From the NCBI RefSeq assembly GCF_012933445.1, contig NZ_JABBNC010000006.1, forward strand, positions 234,405 through 298,404: DNA of 64,000 nt, in the 5' to 3' direction. Both the position numbers and the translations under genes were made by a program. The notes under the pieces are model-generated. The model saw only the letters and a list, made by a program, of their open reading frames with translations. It ran no database searches and had not been told where the DNA came from. This DNA comes from Actinoplanes sp. TBRC 11911. GTDB taxonomy: Bacteria; Actinomycetota; Actinomycetes; Mycobacteriales; Micromonosporaceae. Below, in pieces: positions 8,194 through 17,582 of this stretch; within the stretch, counting starts at the first letter, position 1, and every line of letters begins with the position of its first letter.

Positions 8194-9303
8194 ATGAATC
8201 ATGCCCGTTGGCGGAGGTGCGTCGCCGTACTGATCGCGGTAAGTGTCACCCCCTTCATCTTCCCGGCCCGGTCCGCCTCGGCGGCTCCAGCCCCCGGCAG
8301 CGTTCTGCTCGCCACCCCGGCAGTGCTGCCGTCGGAGCTGTCGTCGCTGGCCACCGGGAAGCGCATCAGCTACGCGACCACCTCCGTCAGCGGGGCCTCC
8401 CTCAACGCGACCGGCCTCGTGCTCACCCCGAAGACCGGCAAGACCGGCAAGACCGTCGCCTGGGGCCACGGCACCACAGGCCTGGCCGACCAGTGCTCCC
8501 CGTCGCTCAACCAGAACGTGTTCTGGCCGGAGGCGCGCGCCGCGATCGCCGCGCTGCTCGCCAAGGGCTGGACGGTGGCCGCCCCCGACTATCCGGGGCT
8601 GGGCACGCCGTCCGCGCACCCGTACCTGATCGGCCAGAGCGAGGCCCGCTCACTGATCGACGCCGTCAAGGCCGCCCGCTCGCTCGACTCGTCACTGTCC
8701 ACTCAGTACGCCATCGACGGTCACTCGCAGGGCGGGCAGGGTGCTTTGTTCGCCGGGGAGATCGCACCGGCGTACGACGGGAACCTGGTCTTGAAGGGTG
8801 TCGCGTCGATCGCGCCGGTCTCGAACGCCGGGGACTTCGCGCCGCTGGTGCCCGGCACGCCCGGCCAGGGTTATCTGGTGATGGGGCTGTACGGGCTGCA
8901 GGCGCAGGACCCGAGCGTCAACGCCATGGCACTGCTCGCGAACCCGGCGAAGCTGCGCACCCCGGTGCTGACCTCCGGCTGCCTCAACGAGATCCTCAGC
9001 ACCTACCAGAACCTGACGGCGACCCAGCTGCTCGTCAACGGTGTCCTGCCGGCGTCGGTGCTGGCGAAGCTCGTGCACTACGTCAACCCCGGCCAGGTCG
9101 CGCCGAGCGCGCCGATCCTGCTGATCCAGGGCATGAACGACGACGCGGTGCCGTGGCCCTTCACGGCTGAACTGAACGGGCAGCTCACCGCGTACGGCAC
9201 CCAGCCCGTGCAGTTCGAGCTCCTCCAGAACGCCGACCACGACCAGGCCGTCTTCCAGACCACGACCCTGGTGGCGGACTGGATCGCCGCCCGCTTCACC
9301 TGA
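8194..9303 (+). CDS. Secreted lipase/esterase (alpha/beta hydrolase, LIP family)
   Basis: 369 residues starting with a Sec signal peptide (MNHARWRR, a hydrophobic core, then ARSASA cleavage region near residue 30). The nucleophile elbow GHSQGG puts the catalytic serine at 178; NDDAVPW and ADHDQ near the C-terminus supply the likely aspartate and histidine. The family hydrolyses triglycerides or other carboxyl esters outside the cell. AAAGGAG ends a few bases before the ATG, a strong ribosome site. It stands alone, downstream of the serine hydrolase gene with a 110-bp gap. Confidence 0.88.
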   Translation: MNHARWRRCVAVLIAVSVTPFIFPARSASAAPAPGSVLLATPAVLPSELSSLATGKRISYATTSVSGASLNATGLVLTPKTGKTGKTVAWGHGTTGLADQCSPSLNQNVFWPEARAAIAALLAKGWTVAAPDYPGLGTPSAHPYLIGQSEARSLIDAVKAARSLDSSLSTQYAIDGHSQGGQGALFAGEIAPAYDGNLVLKGVASIAPVSNAGDFAPLVPGTPGQGYLVMGLYGLQAQDPSVNAMALLANPAKLRTPVLTSGCLNEILSTYQNLTATQLLVNGVLPASVLAKLVHYVNPGQVAPSAPILLIQGMNDDAVPWPFTAELNGQLTAYGTQPVQFELLQNADHDQAVFQTTTLVADWIAARFT

Positions 9304-9527
9304 TCTTTCCGGCCCGTCCCCACAAGATGGCGGTGTCCCCGGGACCGACCCCAAGCCCGGGGATGCCGCCGTTCCCCCGCCCGCCTCAGGCCCCGCCCGC
9401 GCGGAGCCTGAGGCGCCGGCACTCGGATCGTGCCGATGCGAAGCCGCCGGCCGGCCGCTCACGCCCTGCCGATAGAGAGCGCCGGCCGGCCCTCAGGACT
9501 CACCGATGTAGAGGCGCCGACCCGCCT

Positions 9528-10292
9528 TCAGGACTTGCCGATGTAGAGGCGCTGGCCCGCCGCGCGGTAGCCGACCCGCTCGTAGACGCGCCACGAGTCC
9601 GGGCCGGAGGCCTCGAGCCAGGCGATGTCGGTGCCGGTGGCGAAGAGCTTGCGGGTGATCGCGGACGTCACCGCGCGGGCGATGCCCCGGCGGCGGAACC
9701 GTGGCCGGACGGCGATGCCGACCACCGCGCTGACCCCGAAGGCCTGCGGGCCGGCCTCGCCGCCGCCCACGCAGAAGCCGTCGGGGGTGACCGCCATCAA
9801 CGCGATGCCGCCGTCCGACTGCAGGCGGCGCATCCGGGCGACGTCCGCCGCGCCGGCCGCCGCCGGGCCGCCGAAACCCTCGTTCTGGGCGGCGATCAGG
9901 GCCGCCCGTTCCTCGTCCGTACGCGGTTCGCTCAGGCTGGCCAGCGGCTCGATGCCCGGCGGCTCGCCGGTCAGCGACCCGGGCGTACAGGTCATGTAGT
10001 CGCGGCGCGCCTCGGGAATCCAGCCGGCGTCCGTCAGCAAGGGTTCCAGCGCCGGTGCGCAGGTGACCACGTACTCGAGGCGGGGTTTGCGGCGTTTCTC
10101 GCGGAACACGTCGGCGAGCAGGCGGACGTCGCCGGCCGTGATGGTCTCGCCGGGCCGCGGCGTGGCGTAGTTGATCCACGGACTCGGCGTGCCGGGATCG
10201 ATGCCGATCAGGAACGGGCCGGCCTCGATCGAGGCCGGCCGCCGCGCGAGGCCGGCGAGGACCGACTGCTGGATCCGGACGTCCACGTTCAC
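9528..10292 (-). CDS. GNAT-family N-acetyltransferase
   Basis: About 254 residues from a GTG start (VNVDVRIQQ). The C-terminal half carries the acetyl-CoA loop VVGIAVRPRFRRRGIARAV and ends with WRVYERVGYRAAG, both typical of GNAT enzymes. The N-terminal half looks like an additional degenerate domain common in tandem GNAT proteins. The GTG lies 13 bp after the stop of the cupin gene, so they are probably cotranscribed. A longer open frame extends upstream through the cupin gene but has shadow-like composition there. The substrate is unknown. Confidence 0.75.
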   Translation of the reverse strand: MNVDVRIQQSVLAGLARRPASIEAGPFLIGIDPGTPSPWINYATPRPGETITAGDVRLLADVFREKRRKPRLEYVVTCAPALEPLLTDAGWIPEARRDYMTCTPGSLTGEPPGIEPLASLSEPRTDEERAALIAAQNEGFGGPAAAGAADVARMRRLQSDGGIALMAVTPDGFCVGGGEAGPQAFGVSAVVGIAVRPRFRRRGIARAVTSAITRKLFATGTDIAWLEASGPDSWRVYERVGYRAAGQRLYIGKS

Positions 10293-10305
10293 GGTGTCAG
10301 CGGCC

Positions 10306-10821
10306 TCAGTCGGGAAGTGCTTCGGTGCCGTATTTGGCGAAGAGCCCCAGAATGCGGTCGTCGAACCGCTCGGGCCCCCACGGCTGGACCTGGACCCCGC
10401 GCTGCGGCTCGTCGCCACCCTCGACGAAGAGCTCCTCGGTGCCGCCGGGCGTGTAGATGAACAGCATCCGGGCGGTGTGCAGACCGACGTTCCGGAAGCG
10501 GTGCCGGATCTTGCGCGGGACGTGGACGATGTCGCCCTGGCCGGCGGTGAAGATCCGGTCGCCGTCGAGGAACTCCAGCTCGCCGGATAACAGGTAGAAC
10601 GTCTCGTCCTGGTCGGCGTGCGTGTGCGGGACGGGTCCGCTGCCCGGGGGGACGCTCGCCTCGACGATGCCGAGCGAGCCGTTGGTCGCCGCGGACGACA
10701 GGCGAACCGTGTAGACGTCGCCGGAGAACCACTTGGTCGGGCCGGCACCGGCCGGGACGTGCACGCCGCCGCGTGTCGTGTACCGCGGGTCGTTGTTCGT
10801 GCCGTCGATCGCCATGCTCAT
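10306..10821 (-). CDS. Cupin-domain protein
   Basis: 171 residues from the ATG at 10821 (MSMAIDG). The cupin core runs from about residue 45 to 125. It includes PHTHADQDETFYLLSGELEF, the HxH-xn-E metal-binding motif 1, and a motif 2 region around VPRKIRHRF with the third histidine. Small metal-binding cupins include dioxygenases, isomerases and non-catalytic sensors. A longer in-frame start at 10878 exists, but the chosen start has the better spaced purine-rich site. It is cotranscribed with the GNAT gene downstream. Function is open. Confidence 0.8.
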   Translation of the reverse strand: MSMAIDGTNNDPRYTTRGGVHVPAGAGPTKWFSGDVYTVRLSSAATNGSLGIVEASVPPGSGPVPHTHADQDETFYLLSGELEFLDGDRIFTAGQGDIVHVPRKIRHRFRNVGLHTARMLFIYTPGGTEELFVEGGDEPQRGVQVQPWGPERFDDRILGLFAKYGTEALPD

Positions 10822-11124
10822 GCGGAAGCCTTCGCTCGTGTGGAGACGAAATCGCGGCCGCGCGCGGCAGCCGGCCACCGGCCGTCGCGACGGTCATAAC
10901 GAAAGCTGCCACGGAAGTTCAGAAAACGTCATGTGGTGGTCCGCACAGGCTCGCGTTCCTCGTTCGCGCACGGTGATCGCGCGGCCGTTTTGCCCCGGAT
11001 GCGACCCCGAATTCTCACCGAGGCGAGCCGGACTTTTACTTCACGTGAGCAACAAGTTCACCTTCGAACAATCTGCGACCCGAATCACGTTTGCCCGCTT
11101 CGGAATGAACCTAGGATCAATTCT

Positions 11125-11859
11125 GTGGATTCGCTGGAAACGTTGCTCGCTGCGCACCGCGCGTACCTGCTCGGCTGGAACATCGGTGCGGCCGGCGACG
11201 CGAACCTCGTGACCTACCGCAGCGACGTGCAGCACGCGCCCCTCAACGGTGTGCTACGACTCGCCGGGCGCTCCCCCCGGGAGGCGTTCGAGGACGCCCG
11301 CGAACGACTGGACGGCGTGCCCCGGATCTGGTGGGCCGGCCCGGACAGCGACCCGGAGACTCCGATCCACCTGCTGGCGCTGGGCGCGGTCCCGATCGCC
11401 CGCATGCCGATCATGACGACGGCGGTCGGCGACGTGGCCCCGGAGAAGCCGCCGGCCGGGTTCCGGGTCACCGAGGCGACGGACATCGAGGAGTTCGTCT
11501 CGGCGTACGGGAAAGTCTCGGGAATTCCGTCCGATGCCATGGCCGCGGCGATCGACCGGGAGAAGGCGTTCTCCGCCGACGGCACCGTGGTGCGGCTGGC
11601 CGGGCGCTTCGAGGACGGCCGGATCGCCGGGACGGCCGTGGCGTGGTTCAGCCACGGGCTGCTCACCTTGTACTTCGTCGGCACCCAGCCGGACCACCGC
11701 CGGCGCGGCGTGGGCACGGCGATGACCCTCGCCGCGATCGACCTGGCGCGCGAGCGCGGCATCGAGACGGCCGCGCTCACCTCGACGGCGATGGCCCAGC
11801 AGCTCTACCGGCGGATCGGGTTCCGGACGGTGAGCTCGTTCCACCTCATGTCGTTCTGA
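11125..11859 (+). CDS. GNAT-family N-acetyltransferase
   Basis: 244 residues from a GTG at 11125, preceded by AGGA at 11113-11116. The acetyl-CoA binding loop is FVGTQPDHRRRGVGTAM near residue 195, followed by a C-terminal strand with QLYRRIGFRTV. The N-terminal half is a divergent, GNAT-like extension. An upstream ATG gives a longer frame, but that extension is Arg-rich and unlike protein. Its last 14 bases overlap the 3' end of the convergent SnoaL-like gene. The 300 bp before it (10822-11124) hold no feature I can support. Target unknown. Confidence 0.78.
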   Translation: MDSLETLLAAHRAYLLGWNIGAAGDANLVTYRSDVQHAPLNGVLRLAGRSPREAFEDARERLDGVPRIWWAGPDSDPETPIHLLALGAVPIARMPIMTTAVGDVAPEKPPAGFRVTEATDIEEFVSAYGKVSGIPSDAMAAAIDREKAFSADGTVVRLAGRFEDGRIAGTAVAWFSHGLLTLYFVGTQPDHRRRGVGTAMTLAAIDLARERGIETAALTSTAMAQQLYRRIGFRTVSSFHLMSF

Positions 11860-12265
11860 GGATGTCGCCGAGGCGGCCCCGGATCCGGGCCGCGGTCACA
11901 TGATCGAGGTAGTCCCGGGACTCGACGATCTCACCGTCGCGCACCCGCAGCACGAAGATCGCCGGCTGGGTGAAGGGGACACCGTCGGCGGTCCCCCGAT
12001 ACTCGAACTCGGCGATGATGACCTCGGGGTCGGCGGTCTCGTGGACGGTGATGTTGACCGCGCGGCGGACCAGGCGCGGCGAGTCGCCGGTCGGCCGGAA
12101 ATGCGCGCGCAGCTCGTCGCGGGTGCGCAGCGCGGGCTGCCGGAGCGGGTCGAACGGGTGCACGACGTGGGTCTGCTCGGCGTAGAGGTCGGGTAGCTCC
12201 GCCCAGCGGCCCTCCGCGACGCCGTTGACGAGAGCGAGGAAAACGTCTGTCGGGCTTTGTGTCAT
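11846..12265 (-). CDS. SnoaL-like / NTF2-fold protein
   Basis: 139 residues with the cystatin-like alpha+beta barrel pattern of the SnoaL/ketosteroid isomerase superfamily. There is an N-terminal helix (TDVFLALVNGVAEGRWAELPDLYAEQ), then HPFDP and a C-terminal strand pair (FVLRVRDGEIVESRDYLDH). Members act as isomerases, cyclases or hydrolases on small hydrophobic molecules, or only bind them. It is divergent from a TetR regulator across a 40-bp nested dyad, so it is the likely target of that regulator. Confidence 0.8.
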   Translation of the reverse strand: MTQSPTDVFLALVNGVAEGRWAELPDLYAEQTHVVHPFDPLRQPALRTRDELRAHFRPTGDSPRLVRRAVNITVHETADPEVIIAEFEYRGTADGVPFTQPAIFVLRVRDGEIVESRDYLDHVTAARIRGRLGDILRTT

Positions 12266-12284
12266 GGCGCTGCCCCCGTATTAT

Positions 12285-12324
12285 CCGAAGTCTTGACTCC
12301 GAATATATGGAGTCACCACTTCGG
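12285..12324. promoter_or_regulatory. Nested dyad operator for the TetR gene
   Basis: Two concentric inverted repeats share one centre: CCGAAGT (12285-12291) with ACTTCGG (12318-12324), and GACTCC (12295-12300) with GGAGTC (12309-12314). Each pair is separated by 3 nt and the centre is GAATATAT. It lies between the divergent SnoaL-like (start 12265) and TetR (start 12346) genes, the standard place for a TetR-family autoregulatory operator. Confidence 0.75.
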
Positions 12325-12345
12325 AAGTCAACGAGCGAGGGCGTG

Positions 12346-12984
12346 ATGAGGGCGGACGCCCAGACGAACCGCGACCGGATCCTGGACGTGGCCGAGGAGG
12401 TCTTCGGTAAGGGTGGACCGGCGGCGTCCACGGAGGAGGTGGCGCGGCGGGCCGGTGTCGGGATCGCGACCGTGTTCCGCCATTTCCCGACCAAGGCCGG
12501 GCTGCTGGAGGCGGTGCTGGTGCGCCGGTTCGACCGGTTGCGGGAGAGGGCCGAGGCGCTGCTGGACGCTGGTGCCCGGGGCGAGCCCCAGCCGGGCCCG
12601 GTGGGGCGTGGCCGCGCACAGCTGGACTCGGGCCGGCGAGGCGCGCCGCCGCTCGACGCGGGAGCCGCCTTTTTTGGGTTCTTTGCGGAACTGGTCGCGG
12701 ATGCTGCCACAAAGATCGCGATCGGTGACGCGCTGCTAGAGGCCGGCGGTGACGGTGACGGCGAGGCGGCGCGGGCCTCTAACGCGCTGCGGCAGGCGGT
12801 CGGCGTTCTGCTCCGGCGCGCTCAGCAGGCGGGCGCGGTCCGCGATGACGTCGAGTTGCCCGAGGTGTACGCGCTACTGGTGGGCACGTCGCGGGCGGCG
12901 GCGCACGCGCACCTCGACGACGAGGTGACGGCCAGGATGCTCGCGATCGTGTTCGACGGGCTCCGGGCTCAGGCCGACTTGTGA
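12346..12984 (+). CDS. TetR-family transcriptional regulator
   Basis: 212 residues. The N-terminal DNA-binding domain is clear: TNRDRILDVAEEVFG, then EEVARRAGVGIATVFRHFPTKAGLLEAV, the usual TetR helix-turn-helix with the FRHFPTK helix end. I chose the ATG at 12346 because it follows GAGCGAGGG and because the earlier ATG at 12307 lies inside the operator dyad. The ligand-binding half is variable. It probably represses itself and the divergent SnoaL-like gene through the dyad at 12285-12324. Confidence 0.9.
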   Translation: MRADAQTNRDRILDVAEEVFGKGGPAASTEEVARRAGVGIATVFRHFPTKAGLLEAVLVRRFDRLRERAEALLDAGARGEPQPGPVGRGRAQLDSGRRGAPPLDAGAAFFGFFAELVADAATKIAIGDALLEAGGDGDGEAARASNALRQAVGVLLRRAQQAGAVRDDVELPEVYALLVGTSRAAAHAHLDDEVTARMLAIVFDGLRAQADL

Positions 12985-13029
12985 CCACCCACTCACGACG
13001 ATCGTGAAGTCCCTGCCGTGGCACGCCTC

Positions 13030-14703
13030 TCACAACGTCCGATAGGTGGCGCTGTCGAAGTCGGCGTAACCGCCCTCGGCGCCCAAATCCTGCACCCACA
13101 GGCCGGCGAACGCCCCGGTGAAGCCCCACACCTCGGGCTCCCCTTCGATCTTCGTCGCCGCGTACTCGTCGGACAGGGTGGTGGCGTCCAGCACCGGGCC
13201 CGCGGCCTGCCAGTGCGCCAGAGCGGGATCGACGGCGTACGCGAAAGTCAGTGAAGGTCCGTCGAAGGTGACCCGCAGCCCGATCCGGGGGTCGCGGACC
13301 TCGGTGCGCACGCCCGGCACGACGCTGACGGTGCCGGTGTCGCAGGCGAGCAGCCCGAGCACCGGTGTGCCGTCGTCCTCGGCGGTGACATGCAGGTGGT
13401 ACCAGTTGCGGGTGTTGTAGTAGGCGCCGATCCCGGCGAGCTGCCGATAGTTGCGCGGCGTGAATTCCATGACGGTCTCGAACGTGCAGCGCCGCGCGGT
13501 GACCCGCCGGGCGACGAGGCTGGGCCGGTGCCGGTTCATCGGGGAGCGGCCGCCGTGGATCCGCAGATGGGACGGCCGGCTGGCGAGGTCGACCCAGTCC
13601 GGCGTCGCGGGCCGTCGCAGCGTGGCCCAGTCAACGCCAAGCTCAGCCGAGTCGAAGTCGTCGACATCGTCAACCGGCTCTGCCGGCGAAGCGCCGGCCT
13701 CGCCCTGCCACCCGGACGTCAACGACGTAGGCGCATCCACCACCTCAGCCGGGACACCCCCGCGAATGCGCGGCCACCCGTCCTCAGTCCAATGCACCTC
13801 CTGCAGCGCCGTCTCCCGCCCCAGCACGCACCGGCCACGCGTCGTATAAGGCCGCCCCACAAGATGCGCCAAATACCACTCCCCCGCCGGCGTGGACACC
13901 AGGCTGCCGTGCCCGGCCTTTTGCAACACCAATTCCGGATTCCCGTACGAGCTCAGCAACGGCCCATGCGGATCGGCAAGATACGGGCCGTGCAGAGTGC
14001 TGGAGCGGGCCACCGTCACCTGGTGCTCCCAGTTCGTGCCGCCCTCCGCGGTCACCAGCAGATACCAGCCGTCCTTGCGGTAGAGGTTCGGTGCCTCGGT
14101 CATCCCGGCCGACGTGCCCTGGAAGATCATGCGCTCGGGGCCGACGAGCCGGCGTGCCTCCCGGTCGTACTGCTGGATCGAGATGCCGGCGAACCGGTCC
14201 CGCCCCGGACGTGAATCGGCGATCATCGACAGCATCCAGGTGGTGCCGTCGTCGTCGTGGAACAGTGAGGCGTCGAAGCCGCGCCCGTGTAACACCACCG
14301 GATCGGACCAGGGACCGTCGATCCGCGGCGCGGTGACGAGATAGTTCTGGGGATCCCAGTAGCCGCCCGCGAACGTCGCCACATTCGTGTAGAGCAGATG
14401 GAACTGGCCATGGGCGTACGTGAGATTGGGCGCCCACACCCCGCACGAGTCGCCGGTGCCGGTCAGATCGAGCAGGCGCGTCTCGGTCAGCGCCCCGCGC
14501 AGCGGCCGCCAGGTCACCAGATCGGTGGAGTGGTGCAGTCGGACGCCGGGGAACCACTCGAACGTCGAGGTCGCGATGTAGTAGTCGGTGCCCACGCGCA
14601 GGATCGACGGGTCCGGGTGGAAACCGGGCAGCACCGGGTTGTGGATCTGTGCCCGGCCGGCGTCGCGCGTGCCGCTCGTGGTGGCGGTCGTCTCGGCGCT
14701 CAT
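13030..14703 (-). CDS. Glycoside hydrolase family 43 beta-xylosidase/arabinofuranosidase
   Basis: 557 residues. The five-bladed propeller occupies about the first 320 residues, starting IHNPVLPGFHPDPSILRVG, where HPDPS carries the general-base aspartate. FDASLFHDDDG supplies the pKa-modulating aspartate and GMTEAPNLY the acid glutamate. A C-terminal beta-sandwich (from about residue 350) is typical of the xylosidase subgroup. There is no signal peptide, so it acts on imported oligosaccharides. The second of two adjacent ATGs is chosen because it is better spaced from GGGAGG. It converges on the TetR gene. Confidence 0.9.
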   Translation of the reverse strand: MSAETTATTSGTRDAGRAQIHNPVLPGFHPDPSILRVGTDYYIATSTFEWFPGVRLHHSTDLVTWRPLRGALTETRLLDLTGTGDSCGVWAPNLTYAHGQFHLLYTNVATFAGGYWDPQNYLVTAPRIDGPWSDPVVLHGRGFDASLFHDDDGTTWMLSMIADSRPGRDRFAGISIQQYDREARRLVGPERMIFQGTSAGMTEAPNLYRKDGWYLLVTAEGGTNWEHQVTVARSSTLHGPYLADPHGPLLSSYGNPELVLQKAGHGSLVSTPAGEWYLAHLVGRPYTTRGRCVLGRETALQEVHWTEDGWPRIRGGVPAEVVDAPTSLTSGWQGEAGASPAEPVDDVDDFDSAELGVDWATLRRPATPDWVDLASRPSHLRIHGGRSPMNRHRPSLVARRVTARRCTFETVMEFTPRNYRQLAGIGAYYNTRNWYHLHVTAEDDGTPVLGLLACDTGTVSVVPGVRTEVRDPRIGLRVTFDGPSLTFAYAVDPALAHWQAAGPVLDATTLSDEYAATKIEGEPEVWGFTGAFAGLWVQDLGAEGGYADFDSATYRTL

Positions 14704-14833
14704 CATCGGCCTCCCCTGGTCGCGCGCAAGTTCCGTGACCCTACCGCAACTTACGGCTGCGGAGTAAAGGTTGGCGGCCGACGATATTCGCCGGCCGCCA
14801 GATGAGGCTTATCGAAACTTCCGCGTTCCGGTT

Positions 14834-15574
14834 TCAGGTGTCGCAGGCGACGCCGTCCCCATCCCGATCAAGGTCATAGATGTCGCTTCCGGTGACCCGG
14901 ACCGGCCCGCTCACGTACTCGGGGCCGTTCCCGCTACCCCCGGCACAGTCCACATCGCTCGTGATCGGCACGCAGCCCGAGTAGTTCGGGTCGCAGCTGG
15001 AGGTCTTCGAGCCGACCGCCACCACCTTGGTAACCGGTTTCTTGGTCACCACACTGCTGATCTGCTTCCGCGACGTCTCCTTGCCATCGGTCATGGTCAC
15101 CTCATAGGTGATCGTCCGGACGCCCGCGACACCCTTGGTGCGCACCTCGGTGTCACCCTTTTCCAGATCAGGATCCTTGACCGTACGCGTCGTGAAGGCG
15201 ATCGCCGTACGCTTCGTGACCTTCTTCGTCGTGACAACGGGTTGCACCGAGGTCGGCGCCGCACTGGTCGGGTCCACTGCGGGGGCCTCGGCGGACGGCA
15301 CGTCGGCGGACGGCTGGTCCCCGGCCTGCTGCGCCGGCTGCACGACCACGTTGTCCGCGGCCTTGGCGGCATCGACATTCTTGTCATCGCCGGACAGCGC
15401 GTTGATCAGCGCAGCCCCACCGCAGCACGGGACCAGCAGTACCGCCACGAGCATCCCCACCCGCTGCATCGGAGACAGCCGTGACCAGAATCCGGGCCGC
15501 TTCTGCCCCGGCCACGCCGCGCCACCGTAGGGCGGTATCTGATTCGTCACCGCGCCATTGTGTGTGTCCACCAT
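14834..15574 (-). CDS. Membrane-anchored G5/Excalibur calcium-binding protein
   Basis: 246 residues. After a short cytoplasmic N-terminus there is one membrane segment (RVGMLVAVLLVPCCGGAALI, near residue 45), then an Ala/Pro/Val-rich linker. A G5 domain follows (about 110-190, KKVTKRTAIAFTTRTVKDPDLEKGDTE start), and a C-terminal Excalibur motif ends DLDRDGDGVACDT, which is calmodulin-loop-like and binds calcium. Such proteins are displayed on the outside of the cytoplasmic membrane, and G5 domains bind sugars or peptidoglycan. No operon partner is evident; the 127 bp between it and the GH43 gene contain nothing I can name. Confidence 0.85.
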   Translation of the reverse strand: MVDTHNGAVTNQIPPYGGAAWPGQKRPGFWSRLSPMQRVGMLVAVLLVPCCGGAALINALSGDDKNVDAAKAADNVVVQPAQQAGDQPSADVPSAEAPAVDPTSAAPTSVQPVVTTKKVTKRTAIAFTTRTVKDPDLEKGDTEVRTKGVAGVRTITYEVTMTDGKETSRKQISSVVTKKPVTKVVAVGSKTSSCDPNYSGCVPITSDVDCAGGSGNGPEYVSGPVRVTGSDIYDLDRDGDGVACDT

Positions 15575-15777
15575 GTAATCGACGAGCGTCCGTTCGGCCA
15601 GCCCCCTCGACCGAAAGAACCAAATTCGCGATACCTCTTACCTAACCCGCACGAGGAGACGCACCGCCCGCCCGGCCGATGACCTTGCGAGGCCGGAGCC
15701 GCCGCACAAACCCTCAGGCCCAGGGTGCCGCGACCGATCACTGCGTTCGACGAATCACGGTGACGACGGGAGCGATC

Positions 15778-17556
15778 ATGCCGGACGGCGCACGCCGATC
15801 ACGGTGGCTCGACCCTGTCCTGCTGGTGCTGGCGGGGCTCGCGGTGGCCGCGGTGCCGATCTTCGGCCTCGGCTGGGGCGGCCCCGGCACGAACTGGGCC
15901 CTGCAGACCGTCATCGACGTCGTGGAAGTGGTCCTGGCGCTGCGCCTCGCCCGGGTGGACGCCGCGAACCGGCCCGCACGGCGGCTCTGGCTGGCGGCCG
16001 CCGCGGGCATGCTGCTCTGCGCGGCGGGTGACCTTTTTCAGACCGTACGTGCCGTTGCCGACCCGGACCTGCACGATCCCGGCCTCGTCCAGACCACGTT
16101 GATCACTGCCGGCATGGCCATGGTCGTCGTGATCATGCTGTTCCACCCGCTCGGCGGCACCGGGCGACAGCGCCTGCGGCTGTGGCTGGACGCCGGCACC
16201 GTGCTGACCGGAGTGGCCGTCTTCCTCTGGTACTTCGCCCTCTCCCCGGCTTTCACGACCGCGGATCCGGCCGGGCGTTACGCGGGCACGGTCAACTGCG
16301 CGGTGATGATGATGCTGGCGTTCGGCCTGGTCAAGCTCGCGCTGGGGGGACGGGCCCCATTCACTCGCAGCGCGGGGGCGATCAGTCTCGTCGGCGTGAT
16401 CGGCATCGGCCTGAACGCCTCCGCACCGGCTTCGGCGATCGGCGCGACCCATCCGCGCCTGTCGCTCATCGCCCAGCTGCTGCCGTGCATCCTCATGCCG
16501 GTGTCCATGCGGCTCCAGGAGCTGCAGCGCCGGACCGGCTTTGTCGCGAAGGCAGCGTCGCGCGGGCACCGGCCGAGCCGGCTGCCTTACCTGGCCGTCG
16601 CCGCCACCCAGGTCCTGCTGGTGATCGCGCTGACCCAGAGCGGCCCCGGCGTACGGGTCTGGGGCGTCGCCGCCGGCACCGTGCTCATCACCGCGCTGGT
16701 GCTGACCCGGCAGCTCGCCGCGTTCACCGACATCGAGCGGCTGCTCGCCCAGGTCGACGCCGGCATGCGGGAGGTGCGCGAGCAGCGCGAGTGGTTCGAG
16801 TCGCTGGTGCGGCATTCGTCGGACGTCACCCTGGTGATCTCCCCGGACGGCCGGATCCGGTACGCCAGCCCGGCGTCCTCGCGCGTGCTCGGGCTCGACC
16901 CCGCGCAGCTCGAGGGCACCGTGCTCGCCGACCATCTGCACCCGGACGACCGCGCCGACGCCGGCGCCCAGCTGCGGTTGCGGCACGCCGACGGCTCGTA
17001 CCGCTGGCTCGACATCGTCGGCACCGACCTCAGCGCCAACCCGAGCGTGGGCGGCGTCGTTCTGAACGCGCGGGACATCACCGAGGCCCGCGCCCTGCAC
17101 GACAAGCTCCGGCACCAGGCGACGCACGACCCGCTGACCGGTCTGGCCAACCGCGCGTTGCTGGAACAGACGATGCCGCGCTCCGGGACGGTGTGCGTGC
17201 TGCTCGTCGACCTGGACGGCTTTAAACCGATCAACGACCGGTACGGCCACCACGCCGGCGACCAGGTGCTCATCGCGGTGGCGCGGCGCCTGCAAGCCGT
17301 TAGCAGAACCGAAGGCACCGCGGCGCGCCTCGGCGGCGACGAGTTCGTCCTGATGGTGCCGTCGATGACCGCGGCCGCCGGCCGGGAGCTGGCGTCGCTG
17401 ATCACCGAGGTGGTGGCCGAGCCCGTCGAGATCGACGGCGGCGAGCGTGTCACGGTCGGGGCGAGTGTCGGCGTCGCGGCCGGTCCGGCACGTGACGCGG
17501 GCCGGCTGCTGCGCGAGGCCGACGCCGCGATGTACCGCAGCAAGGCCTCCGTCTGA
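15778..17556 (+). CDS. Membrane PAS-GGDEF diguanylate cyclase
   Basis: 592 residues from the ATG at 15778 (MPDGARRS). An N-terminal region with eight or more hydrophobic segments (to about residue 345) is followed by a short coiled helix and a PAS domain (about 345-455; SDVTLVISPDGRIRYASPASSRVLG). The C-terminal GGDEF domain (from about 460) has DPLTGLANRALL, DLDGFKPINDRYGH and an intact RLGGDEF loop. It should make cyclic di-GMP in response to a PAS- or membrane-sensed signal. Two earlier in-frame starts add 33 or fewer unlikely residues. No EAL domain is present. Confidence 0.9.
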   Translation: MPDGARRSRWLDPVLLVLAGLAVAAVPIFGLGWGGPGTNWALQTVIDVVEVVLALRLARVDAANRPARRLWLAAAAGMLLCAAGDLFQTVRAVADPDLHDPGLVQTTLITAGMAMVVVIMLFHPLGGTGRQRLRLWLDAGTVLTGVAVFLWYFALSPAFTTADPAGRYAGTVNCAVMMMLAFGLVKLALGGRAPFTRSAGAISLVGVIGIGLNASAPASAIGATHPRLSLIAQLLPCILMPVSMRLQELQRRTGFVAKAASRGHRPSRLPYLAVAATQVLLVIALTQSGPGVRVWGVAAGTVLITALVLTRQLAAFTDIERLLAQVDAGMREVREQREWFESLVRHSSDVTLVISPDGRIRYASPASSRVLGLDPAQLEGTVLADHLHPDDRADAGAQLRLRHADGSYRWLDIVGTDLSANPSVGGVVLNARDITEARALHDKLRHQATHDPLTGLANRALLEQTMPRSGTVCVLLVDLDGFKPINDRYGHHAGDQVLIAVARRLQAVSRTEGTAARLGGDEFVLMVPSMTAAAGRELASLITEVVAEPVEIDGGERVTVGASVGVAAGPARDAGRLLREADAAMYRSKASV

Positions 17557-17582
17557 CGGACCCTAGACGAGTAAGTCCTAAG

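Noticed and set aside
10822..11124. Possible regulator or small gene between cupin and GNAT
   Set aside because: Frames there are short, Arg/Cys-rich and lack ribosome sites; no dyad stands out.
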